From CAVONV01 sp963697355 (GTDB lineage Bacteria; Acidobacteriota; Vicinamibacteria; Marinacidobacterales; DATDRI01): 64,000 nucleotides of DNA. How positions within the stretch are numbered: position 1 is the stretch's first letter; the number at the start of each line of letters is the position of its first letter. Made by a program: the position numbers and the translations under genes. This document shows, piece after piece, positions 16,918 through 25,760 of the stretch. Where the stretch lies: positions 62,001 through 126,000 of the forward strand of contig CAVONV010000013.1 in assembly GCA_963697355.1 (NCBI GenBank). Direction: 5' to 3'. The notes under the pieces were generated by a model. The model was not told the origin of the DNA. It saw only the letters and a list, made by a program, of their open reading frames with translations, and did not search any database.

Positions 16918-17577
16918 ATGAAAATCGATGAGATAAAACACAGGCTATCAAGGCTCGATACGGCTTGTCTGTGTGATGCCAACAAGAGTATTCGGACTCT
17001 CGACCCGGGGATCCGACCCATTCGATCCGACTTGAAGCTCATCGGGCGCGCTCGCACGGTCGTTTGCCAAGACGATTTTCTGACGGTGATTCTCGCACTC
17101 AAGGAGGCTGAGCCGGGTGAAGTACTGGTGGTGGACGGCCGGGGAGGCCGTCGTGCTTTGGCGGGTGAGTTGTTTGCTTCCGAAGCGGCCCAAAAGGGGC
17201 TCGGAGGGCTGGTGGTGGATGGCGCGGTTAGGGATATCGTGACTCTTCGCAAACTGCCCGTGCCCGTTTATTCACGTTACATCTTTCCAAATGCCGGGAG
17301 GACTCAACGGATCTTCGAGACGCAGGTGCCCATCACCTGCGGCGGCGTTTCGGTCGAACCGGGCGATATCCTTTTTGGTGATGAAGACGGGGTGATTGTG
17401 GCCTCGGTTGAGGAGCTCACGGAAGGGATCCCGATAGCGGAAGAGATTCAACGAAAAGAAGAAGACGTCCTGGCTCAATTGTCTCAAGGGAGGAGTCTTC
17501 TCGACATGGTCAACTTTGAAGAGCATCTAGAGAGTATCGCCACTCGACGGGAAAGCAAGCTCGAATTTATAGTGTAG
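16918..17577 (+). CDS. RraA-family protein (aldolase/decarboxylase type)
   Basis: A 219-residue RraA-like protein. It begins MKIDEIKHRLSRLDTACLCDAN (AAGGAAC site upstream). The core GRGGRRALAGELFASEAAQKG and GGLVVDGAVRD give the family substrate- and metal-binding region, with Arg-Asp of VRD. Members act as 4-hydroxy-4-methyl-2-oxoglutarate aldolase or oxaloacetate decarboxylase, or inhibit RNase E. The last use is unlikely without an enterobacterial context. It may therefore be an aromatic-ring-cleavage aldolase, but no neighbour proves it. It is convergent with the thiolase at 17606. Confidence 0.85.
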   Translation: MKIDEIKHRLSRLDTACLCDANKSIRTLDPGIRPIRSDLKLIGRARTVVCQDDFLTVILALKEAEPGEVLVVDGRGGRRALAGELFASEAAQKGLGGLVVDGAVRDIVTLRKLPVPVYSRYIFPNAGRTQRIFETQVPITCGGVSVEPGDILFGDEDGVIVASVEELTEGIPIAEEIQRKEEDVLAQLSQGRSLLDMVNFEEHLESIATRRESKLEFIV

Positions 17578-17605
17578 AGCGGTGATCGACACTGGATCGT
17601 TAGAG

Positions 17606-18850
17606 CTACATTATCTCGATAACGGTTGCTTCTCCCTGGCCTACACCCACACATAGAGTCGCCAGGCCGTATCGCATGGACGGTCCCTCCGCCTTCCTGC
17701 GTTTCATCTCATGAAGTAATGTCGTGAAGATTCGAGCTCCGGAGCAACCCAGAGGATGGCCGAGGGCGATCGCGCCACCATTGACGTTCGTAATCTCATG
17801 GCGGAAAGAGGCTTGTTCCATAACGGCCAAAGCTTGGACGGCAAAAGCCTCGTTGAGCTCGATGAGGTCGATCTGGTCGATCGTGAGAGAGGCCCGTTGG
17901 AGCGCTTTGTGAGATGCCGGTACCGGGCCGAGACCCATGGTGCGCGGATCGACGCCCGCCGCTCCGCTGGAAATCCACCGTGCCAGTGGTTTCATTCCAA
18001 GCTCCGAGGCTGTCTCTCGGTTCATCACGAGCACTGCCGCTGCTCCGTCGTTGAGTCCGCTGGAGTTGCCTGCCGTGACGGTGCCACCTTTTCGGAAAGC
18101 AGGCTTCAACTTTGAGAGTTGCTCTATGCTGGTGTCGAGAACGCACCTGCCATCCTCGATTCGGTAGCGGGGATGCTCGTCGGTGTCGAAGATGACAGGC
18201 TCGCCTTTTCGCTGAGGAATGGCCACGGGGACGATCTCGTCATCGAAGCGGCCCGAGTTGATGGCCTCGACGGCCCGACGATGGCTTTCTAGAGCAAAAG
18301 CGTCTTGTCGCTCACGCGTTATTCCCTTGTGCGTCTCATAGATGTTCTCGGCGGTCGCGCCCATGGCTTCGAGCGGGAAGATGGCTTCCATTCGTGGATT
18401 CGGGTAGCGCCAGCCAAGGGACGTGTCCCAAGCTGTGACGTTGCCACTGCCCCAGGGTTTTTGAGACTTGGGAACCGAATAGGGAGCCCGACTCATGCTT
18501 TCCACACCACCTGCAACGAAGATGTCGCCCTCACCGGCGCGAATAGCCCGCGCCGCCTGGTTGATGGCGTTCAATCCTGACGCGCAGAGTCGGTTAAAAG
18601 TTACCGCTGCAACATGTTGAGGAAATCCGGCGAGAAGCGTTGCCATACGGGCTACATTCCGGTTGTCCTCTCCGGATTGATTGGCACAACCCATATACAC
18701 TTCCTCGACCAGGGCTGGATCCACCCCGGTGCGCTCGATGAGGGCTTTCAACACGACGGCCAGAAGGTCATCGGGGCGCACCGCTGATATACTCCCTCCG
18801 TGTCGCCCGACCGCTGTTCTCACTGCATCGATAATGACCACTTCGTTCAT
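17606..18850 (-). CDS. Acetyl-CoA C-acyltransferase (thiolase, FadA/PcaF type)
   Basis: A 414-residue degradative thiolase. The acyl-binding Cys is in FNRLCASGLNAINQAAR (about residue 89). The C-terminal motifs NVNGGAIALGHPLGCSGAR and LCVGVGQGEA carry the catalytic His and Cys. The internal EAMGATAENIYETHKGITRE is typical of the beta-ketoadipyl-CoA/3-oxoacyl-CoA thiolases. It could serve fatty-acid or dicarboxylic-acid beta-oxidation, or 3-oxoadipyl-CoA cleavage. It is a different subclass from the thiolase at 10919 and has no DUF35 partner. It stands alone. Confidence 0.92.
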   Translation of the reverse strand: MNEVVIIDAVRTAVGRHGGSISAVRPDDLLAVVLKALIERTGVDPALVEEVYMGCANQSGEDNRNVARMATLLAGFPQHVAAVTFNRLCASGLNAINQAARAIRAGEGDIFVAGGVESMSRAPYSVPKSQKPWGSGNVTAWDTSLGWRYPNPRMEAIFPLEAMGATAENIYETHKGITRERQDAFALESHRRAVEAINSGRFDDEIVPVAIPQRKGEPVIFDTDEHPRYRIEDGRCVLDTSIEQLSKLKPAFRKGGTVTAGNSSGLNDGAAAVLVMNRETASELGMKPLARWISSGAAGVDPRTMGLGPVPASHKALQRASLTIDQIDLIELNEAFAVQALAVMEQASFRHEITNVNGGAIALGHPLGCSGARIFTTLLHEMKRRKAEGPSMRYGLATLCVGVGQGEATVIEIM

Positions 18851-18879
18851 TTGGGACCTCGTTCATATCAGGCACGCGA

Positions 18880-18927
18880 GAACTCGAGTACCTAAGAACC
18901 CAAGAATCCAAGAATTCAAGAAATCCG
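18880..18927 (+). repeat. Degenerate 8-bp tandem repeat (GAAYYCAA family)
   Basis: Six in-register octamers: GAACTCGA, GTACCTAA, GAACCCAA, GAATCCAA, GAATTCAA, GAAATCCG. It lies between the thiolase start and the divergent transporter gene. Confidence 0.75.
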
Positions 18928-19098
18928 GAATGGAACGCCAAGACGCCAAGAGAGGGGTCGCGACCCCATCCTGACGAAGGCGACTTCGCGGCTTCAACGT
19001 CAAATTCTACCAATTTCCGTCCATTTGCGGCTCAAGCTGTCCGCAGAATGCACTTGCGGTTTGCTCTGACAACTTATCAACAAATATCATCAATTCCC

Positions 19099-20427
19099 AT
19101 GAGTGAACAATTGGCTGACCGAGAGACCTTTGAATCGAAGTTCGGTGTCCTAATGACCATGATTGGTGTGGCCGTTGGCTTGGGCGCCGTGTGGCGTTTT
19201 CCTTATATGGTCGGCCGGTTCGGAGGCGCTGCTTTCGTTGTCTTCTACTTAGTTGTGGTTTTTTTTGTTGGTATACCCGCCTTGATGGCGGAGTGGATTT
19301 TGGGACGGCACACGAGGCGCGGCACGTTGGGATCTTTTGAAAAAGGAGGTTTTCCGGGTGGAAGGTTTGTCGGAGCGTTTCTTTTCTTTATCGTTTTCTG
19401 GGCCACCGGCTACTATTCCAACGCCATCGGCTGGGTTGGATTTCACGCGCTTGGCGAACTCGTTCGAGCTTTGGGTGGAGCTCTCGATGCTTCGGCTATC
19501 TTGCCTCCTGCCGACGGATTCAGTCTAAAATCGTTCCTTCTGCAGTTGACCATGACCGGCTTCGTAATCTTCACCTGTGGCATCGTTCTCGTCAAAGGAC
19601 TCAGGAAGGGAATAGAGAAGGCCAGCAAATGGGTGGTCCCCGCGCTCTTCCTCATATTGATCGTGCTGATTTGCCGATCGGTGACTTTGGAGGGCTCCCG
19701 CGAAGGGATCGAGTGGTACATTGGCGGGTTCCGATGGAGCGCCTTGACGCCGTCGGTTATGGCTGCGGCTTTGGGGATGGCCTTCTTTTCCATGTCACTG
19801 GGGGGCACATTCATGGTCATCTATGGCTCCTATCTGGCAGGAGAAACGGATATCCCCACCATGGCAGTCATGACAGGGGTCAGCGCATCCTTTGCCGGGC
19901 TTCTTGCGGGGTTCGCCATTTTCCCGGCGGTGTTTGCCTTTGGACTGGAACCCGCCTCCGGACCGGGGTTGATATTTGAAACACTGCCAAAGACCTTCGC
20001 TATGATGCCGGGAGGATGGGTTTTTGGACTACTCTTTTTTCTTGGTCTTTTCGGAGCCGCCTATCTTTCTGATGTGGCGGCCTTCGAGGTTTTGGTGGGA
20101 GGCATCGTCGATAATTGGGCCGTCACAAGAAAACGGGCGGTCCTTTTCTGTTGCGTCGTTTGCTTTGTTCTCGCCATTCCACCGATGATCAACCTCAAGA
20201 TCTTCATTCCCTGGGACCTCACGTTCGGATCCGGAATGCAGGTCGTCGGCTCGTTCATGGCGGTTCTCACTGCCTCCTGGTTCGTTCGAAGAGCCGAGGC
20301 TATGAAAGAGCTGTCGCAGTCGAATCGGTCAAAATACCTTGTCTTGCTTTACTGGTGGATGAGACTCATCGTTCCTGCGGCGATTCTATTCGTGGGTATC
20401 AACTGGCTCCTCGAGTCAGTCTTATGA
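19099..20427 (+). CDS. Sodium-dependent neurotransmitter-symporter (NSS) family transporter
   Basis: A 442-residue membrane protein of the bacterial SNF/NSS (LeuT) family. The hallmark first helix reads MIGVAVGLGAVWRFPYMVGRFGG (unwound Na+/substrate site) and about eleven hydrophobic spans follow. Relatives import amino acids or amines with Na+. The start MSEQLADRETFESKFG at 19099 is preferred because it matches family N-termini. It could supply tryptophan to the tryptophanase encoded further down, but that is only a guess. It stands alone. Confidence 0.9.
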   Translation: MSEQLADRETFESKFGVLMTMIGVAVGLGAVWRFPYMVGRFGGAAFVVFYLVVVFFVGIPALMAEWILGRHTRRGTLGSFEKGGFPGGRFVGAFLFFIVFWATGYYSNAIGWVGFHALGELVRALGGALDASAILPPADGFSLKSFLLQLTMTGFVIFTCGIVLVKGLRKGIEKASKWVVPALFLILIVLICRSVTLEGSREGIEWYIGGFRWSALTPSVMAAALGMAFFSMSLGGTFMVIYGSYLAGETDIPTMAVMTGVSASFAGLLAGFAIFPAVFAFGLEPASGPGLIFETLPKTFAMMPGGWVFGLLFFLGLFGAAYLSDVAAFEVLVGGIVDNWAVTRKRAVLFCCVVCFVLAIPPMINLKIFIPWDLTFGSGMQVVGSFMAVLTASWFVRRAEAMKELSQSNRSKYLVLLYWWMRLIVPAAILFVGINWLLESVL

Positions 20428-20571
20428 CAAGCGACACCACGAATTCTCTCTTTACAAACGTGATCCGTGGCACAGTATTTGTCGACGCCTCTCCCTAGGC
20501 TTTGCACAAGCTCGTTGCTCGTTGAACAATAGCGTGTTTGAGTATTGATGGGCCTTTGGAGCAAAGACATT

Positions 20572-20778
20572 ATGTCCTCGGAAGCTTGTTCATGGTGCAA
20601 ACAACAGATACTCCCTAGTTCGGATAGCGAGAGCACCGGTGACAACGGGATTTGCCTCACTTGTCTCTTGAGCTTCTTGAGTGGAGATCAACCCGACCGC
20701 CGTCGGGCTCAGCGGCGCCAGTTTGACATCACGCCTCGAGAGGAGAGGCGGGTTCTACCCGACCGTCGCAAGGGCTGA
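20572..20778 (+). CDS. Small zinc-ribbon-like protein
   Basis: A 68-residue protein starting MSSEACSWCKQQILP with a weak GGAG 10 bases upstream. It has two CxxC pairs (CSWC and CLTC, about 25 residues apart), which could bind one zinc ion. The C-terminal half is very rich in Arg, with a DRRxxQRR...DRRKG pattern like the tails and linkers of some PilZ and response-regulator proteins. I do not recognise a family. It could be real because the Cys spacing is regular and the frame is open between two known genes. Confidence 0.5.
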   Translation: MSSEACSWCKQQILPSSDSESTGDNGICLTCLLSFLSGDQPDRRRAQRRQFDITPREERRVLPDRRKG

Positions 20779-20836
20779 ATAGCCTCGAGTGCGGTACAGG
20801 AGGACGAAAGGTAAAGCTCCAGAAATTGGAAAGGAA

Positions 20837-21724
20837 CTAGATGTCGAACTGCCGGTGTTGACGTTTCCCCTCGGCGAGAACCTCGTCTACGCCTAGCATG
20901 GGTGTCCTCAGGACCCTTCTCGCACAGCGCAGATCGAGCTCCAAATCCTGGGGCCATTTGTTTCCATCCGATGGACCTGCGGTCAAGTTCGTCCGTTCCG
21001 TAACCTGCCACCAGTCGAGCAATCGGGTGCCAAACTCGGCCCGCGTCAGAACCTGTCCACCGGCGACGTTCAGGACTCCCACATACTCCAGGCTTGCTAG
21101 CTCGAGGCAGGCACGACTCAACGTCTCGACCCAAACCGGATTGCGGCGTTGGTCGACGAACAAACGGTAAGGTTGGCCGGTTCTCAAGGTCTCCACCATG
21201 CGTTGGGTTCCGCGATCCATGATGTTGAGCCCATAGATGAGTGAGGTGCGAACGATGACATGGTTGTCATAGCTTTCCACGGTCGACTCGGCTGCCGCTT
21301 TGGAATGTCCATAGGCGTGAAGGGGAGAGGGCGAACGGGACTCGTCGTAAGGCGCGCCTCGCCCATCGAAGATGACGTCGGTCGATAAGTGGACAAGGCG
21401 ACCTCCCGTCATTCTCATTGCTTCTGTAATGTTTTTTGTGCCTGATCGGATGACGTTTGCGGAATCATTCGAACCTTCGGAACCGGCGGTGTGGATGATG
21501 GCATCGGGCTGGAGTCTTTGGACGAGCTCATGGACCGCTTGATGGTCCCGAACGTCCAGGTGGTATCCCGCGGACGAATCCAAGGGATCATGGTTGAAGA
21601 ATGTATAGAACACTTCGTCGTCGCGGCGTGCCAGGGCTACGAGATGTCGCCCGAGATACCCGCCGCCACCCGTGACGAGGATTCGTCTATTCCGACGGGG
21701 CTTTCGCGAAGACGGTCTCACCAT
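20837..21724 (-). CDS. RmlD-like NAD(P)-dependent sugar-nucleotide reductase
   Basis: A 295-residue extended SDR. It has RRILVTGGGGYLGRHL (NAD(P) site), LVHLSTDVIFDGRGAPYDE (family Ser/Thr and the typical STD motif) and HAYGHSKAAAE (catalytic Tyr and Lys). This order fits dTDP-4-dehydrorhamnose reductase and relatives. No other rhamnose genes are near, so the substrate is open. Its start overlaps the end of the amidohydrolase gene upstream by 38 bases, so it is the last gene of the minus-strand run from 28249. The tail of about ten residues is basic and may be read-through of the true end. Confidence 0.82.
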   Translation of the reverse strand: MVRPSSRKPRRNRRILVTGGGGYLGRHLVALARRDDEVFYTFFNHDPLDSSAGYHLDVRDHQAVHELVQRLQPDAIIHTAGSEGSNDSANVIRSGTKNITEAMRMTGGRLVHLSTDVIFDGRGAPYDESRSPSPLHAYGHSKAAAESTVESYDNHVIVRTSLIYGLNIMDRGTQRMVETLRTGQPYRLFVDQRRNPVWVETLSRACLELASLEYVGVLNVAGGQVLTRAEFGTRLLDWWQVTERTNLTAGPSDGNKWPQDLELDLRCARRVLRTPMLGVDEVLAEGKRQHRQFDI

Positions 21725-22943
21725 CGATGATGACTCGTTCGACTCGGGTCAGATAGTGGAGCGGATCACCGTCGAAGATAACGATGTCTGCATCTTTGCC
21801 TGGTTCCAGGCTCCCTATCCGATCGTGAACGCCGAGAATCTCAGCAGGGCCGAGTGTGATGGCTCGAAGAGCCTGCTCGTGGTCGAGCCCTCCTTTCATG
21901 GCCAAAGCGGCTGCCAACGGAAGCTCGCGAAGGCTACCAATGCCCAGCGACTCTTCCGTTTTGATCGCGATCTTGACGCCCGCCTGGGTCAGTCGGGCGG
22001 CATTTGCCAACTCGAGCTCCTGGGTCTCGATGCGCCGTGGTCCAATTCCAAATGGGCTAACGATAACCGGGACACTTCGCCGTGCAATTTCCTCCGGAAT
22101 ACGGTAACCCTCGGTTCCCCCTACGAGCACTGCCTTCAGCTCGAACTCGTCGATGAGTCGAAGTGCCGTTTGAATGTCATCGATCCTGTAGCATTCGATA
22201 AAGGCGGTAAGGCTGCCGTCGAGCAACTTGACCAACGGCTCTAACTTCAAGTCCCGTTTGGGGGTGGCCGTGTCTTCGTCCTTTTCCTTTTTTTTGTCGA
22301 AGTCCTTCCATTGATCCGAGTACTCTCTCGCTTCGGTGAGGGCCTTCCGAATCACGAAAGCACTTCCCATGCGAGTCGTCGGGAGCGCTCCTTTGCTACC
22401 GTAAGTATTCTTGGGACCCTCGCCTAAAGAGAACTTCACGCCTGCAGGTGAAAGGAGTGTCATCGCGGTGACCGTATTGCCACGAAGCTTGACGATTGCG
22501 GGCTGGCCTCCGATGACGTTTCCGCCTCCGGGTGTCACCATCGCCGACGTGATCCCCGCCATTCGGGTTTGCTTGATACTTTTGTTGAAAGGATTGACGG
22601 CGTCGAGAATCATCATCTGGGCTGTATTAGGATCCGAGGTCTCGTCCGTGCTGGGTGTTTCATAGCGTTCCGTAATACCCAGTGTGGTGTGAGACTCAAT
22701 CAGACCGGGCAGAATCCATTTGCCGGTTGCGTCTATTACCTCGGCTCCACTGGGAATCTCGACAGCGGTCCCAAGCTCTTTGATCTTGCCGTTCTCGATG
22801 AGGACGATTCCGTTCGGCAATGCCTGCCGGGAGATAGGAACGACGCGACCGCCTCGAATGGCGAAGACGTCGCCGGCAGCTTCTGCAGGTGCGGAAAGGA
22901 GCACAGATAGGATCAGGACCTGGAAAACGCATTTTTTCTGCAT
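21687..22943 (-). CDS. Amidohydrolase-family protein lacking metal ligands
   Basis: A 418-residue exported protein (signal peptide MQKKCVFQVLILSVLLSAPAEA; GGAGG site 5 bases upstream). The fold is that of imidazolonepropionase-like amidohydrolases and it aligns along its whole length with the next upstream protein. But the metal-binding positions differ: the usual HxH is ESHTTLG, the HIHC site is FIECYR, the second His is VGGTEG, and the Asp is IKTEESLG. So it is probably catalytically dead or has changed chemistry. It may form a complex with its intact paralogue (14-base gap). Both keep the C-terminal GSLEPGKDADIVIFDGDP block. Confidence 0.88.
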   Translation of the reverse strand: MQKKCVFQVLILSVLLSAPAEAAGDVFAIRGGRVVPISRQALPNGIVLIENGKIKELGTAVEIPSGAEVIDATGKWILPGLIESHTTLGITERYETPSTDETSDPNTAQMMILDAVNPFNKSIKQTRMAGITSAMVTPGGGNVIGGQPAIVKLRGNTVTAMTLLSPAGVKFSLGEGPKNTYGSKGALPTTRMGSAFVIRKALTEAREYSDQWKDFDKKKEKDEDTATPKRDLKLEPLVKLLDGSLTAFIECYRIDDIQTALRLIDEFELKAVLVGGTEGYRIPEEIARRSVPVIVSPFGIGPRRIETQELELANAARLTQAGVKIAIKTEESLGIGSLRELPLAAALAMKGGLDHEQALRAITLGPAEILGVHDRIGSLEPGKDADIVIFDGDPLHYLTRVERVIIDGETVFAKAPSE

Positions 22944-22957
22944 ATCGTGCCTCCTCC

Positions 22958-24202
22958 CTAACCTTCGTCGCCCTCGTAGACGAGTTTGCCGTTGATGAAC
23001 GTTTTGAGCACTTTCGTTTGGATGTCGAAAGGATCGCCATCAAAGATAACGACATCCGCGTCCTTTCCCGGCTCCAGGCTTCCAATTCTGTCCTCCATAC
23101 CTATGAGCTTGGCGGGATTGATAGTAATGGCCTTCAGAGCTTCCGCAGGATCGAGACCATACTTGATCGCGATTGAGGCTTGGTAACGAAGGAACTCTTG
23201 CTGAACGACGTCGGCGTCCGTCATGATGGTGATCTCCACACCCCGTTCCACGAGATGGCCGGCCAGGTTGATGAGGTGCCCGTCGTCATCGTAAGTGATC
23301 ATCAAAGGACCGACGATCACAACGACATCTCTTTTTACTAACTCATCTGCCACCTTGAAAGACTCTTCCGCATGCCCCAACGACAACTTGTAAAAGTCGA
23401 ACTCGTCGGCCAATCGAACCGCCGTCATGATGTCGTCGACACGACCGCAGTGGATATGAACCGGGATCTCCCGATTCAGTACCTTGAGCATGGCTTCGTT
23501 TTTTAGATCCCTTTTAGGTGGTGAGGCCTCGGGGTCTGCCTTCTTTTTCTCCTCGTAACGTTGCCATGAGTCACTGTATTGCTGGGCATCGACCATCGCC
23601 TGGCGGACGATGTAAGCGGTGCCCATGCGTGTCACCGGCAGTCTTCCCTTCGAGGCGTAATAACCTTTCTTACCCATCGCCATTTTCATGTCGACAGGGA
23701 AGGCGAGAACCATTTCATCGACGGTCTTGCCCGTCAGTTTGAGCGCGGCGGACAGGCCGCCGATGACATTACCGCTTCCCGGGCGCGCGATGATGGTGGT
23801 CACACCTTCCGATACCGCATCCTTGAACGAGCCCCGGTGTGGCGGCATGCCCTCCGGGTGGATGGAGTCGATGATGCGTAGCTGCGGAGTACTGGGGTCA
23901 CTCATCTCGTTGTCTTCCGTGACTCCTCCACTCGGACCCAATCCCAAGTGGGAGTGGGAATCGATGAGTCCGGGAGTGACAACCGTACCGGAAGCTTCGA
24001 TCACTATGGCGCCGTCGGGGATTTTGATATCGGTACCGACAGCGGTGATCTTGTCGTTCTCGATGAGGAGCGACCCGTTCTCGATGACACCGTTGGTCAC
24101 CGTGAGGAGCCGGGCTCCTTTGATGACGGTGGTATCGCTCGGTTCGGTCCATCCTGTTGCAGCGAGAACGAGTGCGGCTAGTGTAATGTGAGCTTTCTTC
24201 AT
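22958..24202 (-). CDS. Exported amidohydrolase (imidazolonepropionase-like)
   Basis: A 414-residue protein with a signal peptide (MKKAHITLAALVLAATGWT). Its metal sites are intact: DSHSHLGLG (HxH), VHIHCGR (His), LSLGHAEE (His) and IMTDADVV (Asp). The lysine position of the binuclear family is not obvious. Such secreted amidohydrolases are often peptidase- or hydantoinase-like; no substrate can be set. It stands upstream of its degenerate paralogue and downstream of the dehydrogenase gene (28-base gap), so it may belong to the tnaA-had-dch transcript. The start at 24202 was chosen over a longer frame for its signal peptide. Confidence 0.88.
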   Translation of the reverse strand: MKKAHITLAALVLAATGWTEPSDTTVIKGARLLTVTNGVIENGSLLIENDKITAVGTDIKIPDGAIVIEASGTVVTPGLIDSHSHLGLGPSGGVTEDNEMSDPSTPQLRIIDSIHPEGMPPHRGSFKDAVSEGVTTIIARPGSGNVIGGLSAALKLTGKTVDEMVLAFPVDMKMAMGKKGYYASKGRLPVTRMGTAYIVRQAMVDAQQYSDSWQRYEEKKKADPEASPPKRDLKNEAMLKVLNREIPVHIHCGRVDDIMTAVRLADEFDFYKLSLGHAEESFKVADELVKRDVVVIVGPLMITYDDDGHLINLAGHLVERGVEITIMTDADVVQQEFLRYQASIAIKYGLDPAEALKAITINPAKLIGMEDRIGSLEPGKDADVVIFDGDPFDIQTKVLKTFINGKLVYEGDEG

Positions 24203-24230
24203 CGTGATTCCTCGAATGGTGGCGGATTCC

Positions 24231-24971
24231 CTATGCCATCTCTTGGCCTCCGTCCACACGGATGACCTGTCCGTTGACGTGACGGCTCAAATCGGACCCC
24301 AGGAAGAGTACGACGCGGGCGACGTCTTCCGGTTCGCCGAGCCGCCCCAAAGGGGAATCCTCGAGCTCTTTTTCTCGAACGTCGACCGGAACCCTTGCCG
24401 TCATGTCGGTCTCGATCCAAGCGGGCGCGACAGCGTTGACGCGAATTCCGAAGCGACCCAACTCCAAGGCAGCCGTCTTTCCAAGGGCAATCATGCCGGC
24501 TTTGCTGGCGGCGTAGTTGGCCTGTCCAAACTTACCTCTTTGGGCGGTGATCGAGGATACGAGCACGACTGCGCCTCCGCCGGTTTGCCGCAGCAAAGGC
24601 GCCGCCGCCCGCAACAAGTAGAATGCTGAATTGAGGTTGACGTCGAGGACGTTGGACCACTCCTCGTCGCTCATCTTCCAAAGAACACGGTCCCGTGTGA
24701 TCCCTGCGCTGTGGATCACGACATCCAATCGACCCTGTTCGCTCTCGATCCGTTCCATCAACTCGCGAACCTCGGCCGGCCTCGAGATATCACAAGGCAA
24801 GAAAGCGGGGGCACGGTCGCCGGTTTGTCTCGGGCGGCGGTCGGGAAGATCTGTACTCAGTACTCTTGCCCCGGCACCGATGAAGATATCGACGATGGCG
24901 GAACCGATGTCGCCACTCCCACCTGCCACCAGGACGGTTTTGCCTTCGAGGTTGAATAGGGACGCCGGCAT
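24231..24971 (-). CDS. SDR-family dehydrogenase in the had-dch run
   Basis: A 246-residue classical short-chain dehydrogenase. The nucleotide site is LVAGGSGDIG, with HSAG at about 86, catalytic Ser in VLVSSITAQRG, and Tyr/Lys in ANYAASKAG. It follows dch by 3 bases and is clearly co-transcribed. It resembles the SDR at 9988 in several blocks (RDRVLWKMSDEEW against the matching DGVIWKMTEEQW), so the two may be paralogues. It may oxidise a 3-hydroxyacyl-CoA of the aromatic pathway. The exact substrate is unknown. Confidence 0.85.
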   Translation of the reverse strand: MPASLFNLEGKTVLVAGGSGDIGSAIVDIFIGAGARVLSTDLPDRRPRQTGDRAPAFLPCDISRPAEVRELMERIESEQGRLDVVIHSAGITRDRVLWKMSDEEWSNVLDVNLNSAFYLLRAAAPLLRQTGGGAVVLVSSITAQRGKFGQANYAASKAGMIALGKTAALELGRFGIRVNAVAPAWIETDMTARVPVDVREKELEDSPLGRLGEPEDVARVVLFLGSDLSRHVNGQVIRVDGGQEMA

Positions 24972-24974
24972 GGC

Positions 24975-25757
24975 CTACTCGTTCTTCCAGACGGGTTTTC
25001 GTTTTTCGAGAAACGACGTGATGCCTTCCGTCGCGTCGTGAGTGCTCATCAGCTCTTGGAGGTAGATGCGCTCGATTTCTGCCAACTCGTTGGTGAGCTG
25101 CGTTGCCAGACGGACTCGGGATGCTTTGACGGCATACCGGAGGCTCGCTGCAGAGTGTTTGAGGATGTTCTCCTTCGCATAGGTCAGAGCGGCTTCACCC
25201 GGATCGTCTCCAATCTCATCCACCAAACCCATTTTCTGAGCTTCTTCCGCGGGAATGACGCGGCCTGTCAAACAAAGGTCCTCCGCGTTAGCGCGTCCGA
25301 TCCGATCCGTTAGGATCATGGAGGCCACCGGAGCGAGGACACCCAGGACGATTTCCGGTTGACCGAGCTTCGCATCTTTCGAGGAAAAAATGCGATGACA
25401 GAAACTCACGACTTCGAGAGCGCCACCCAGGCATTGCCCCCGCACGGCGGCGAGGACGATGACGTTGCTGTCCAACATCACGCGAAACAAGTTGTGGAAA
25501 GACGTGAGCATGGTTCCCACTTGCTCGGGAAGGTGCTCCGGAACACTGGCACCGAAGGAGAAATGCTTGCCATCTCCTTCCAAGCAGACCACCTTGAGGT
25601 CTTTCGTCGCTTTGGCTTTGAGAAAAAAATCCGTGAGTGCCTGCGTCATTGCTTTGTCGATGATGTTGCCCTTGGAACCGCCCAGCACGACACGGTAAAA
25701 GGCTCCGTCTTCCATCGTCTCGATGCGCAGAGGGCCATCGGCAATTAGAGATTCCAT
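24975..25757 (-). CDS. dch: Cyclohexa-1,5-diene-1-carbonyl-CoA hydratase
   Basis: A 260-residue crotonase-family protein assigned to Dch/BamR (EC 4.2.1.100), which hydrates cyclohexa-1,5-diene-1-carbonyl-CoA to 6-hydroxycyclohex-1-ene-1-carbonyl-CoA. Evidence is the block HFSFGASVPEHLPEQVGTML, followed by VRGQCLGGALEVVSFCHRIF and AKLGQPEIVLGVLAP, which I recall as typical of Dch proteins. The neighbour encodes the next enzyme, Had. A strong AAGGAGG site lies 6-7 bases before the ATG. General enoyl-CoA hydratase is the alternative, but the Had pairing makes Dch much more likely. Confidence 0.85.
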   Translation of the reverse strand: MESLIADGPLRIETMEDGAFYRVVLGGSKGNIIDKAMTQALTDFFLKAKATKDLKVVCLEGDGKHFSFGASVPEHLPEQVGTMLTSFHNLFRVMLDSNVIVLAAVRGQCLGGALEVVSFCHRIFSSKDAKLGQPEIVLGVLAPVASMILTDRIGRANAEDLCLTGRVIPAEEAQKMGLVDEIGDDPGEAALTYAKENILKHSAASLRYAVKASRVRLATQLTNELAEIERIYLQELMSTHDATEGITSFLEKRKPVWKNE

Positions 25758-25760
25758 GGA

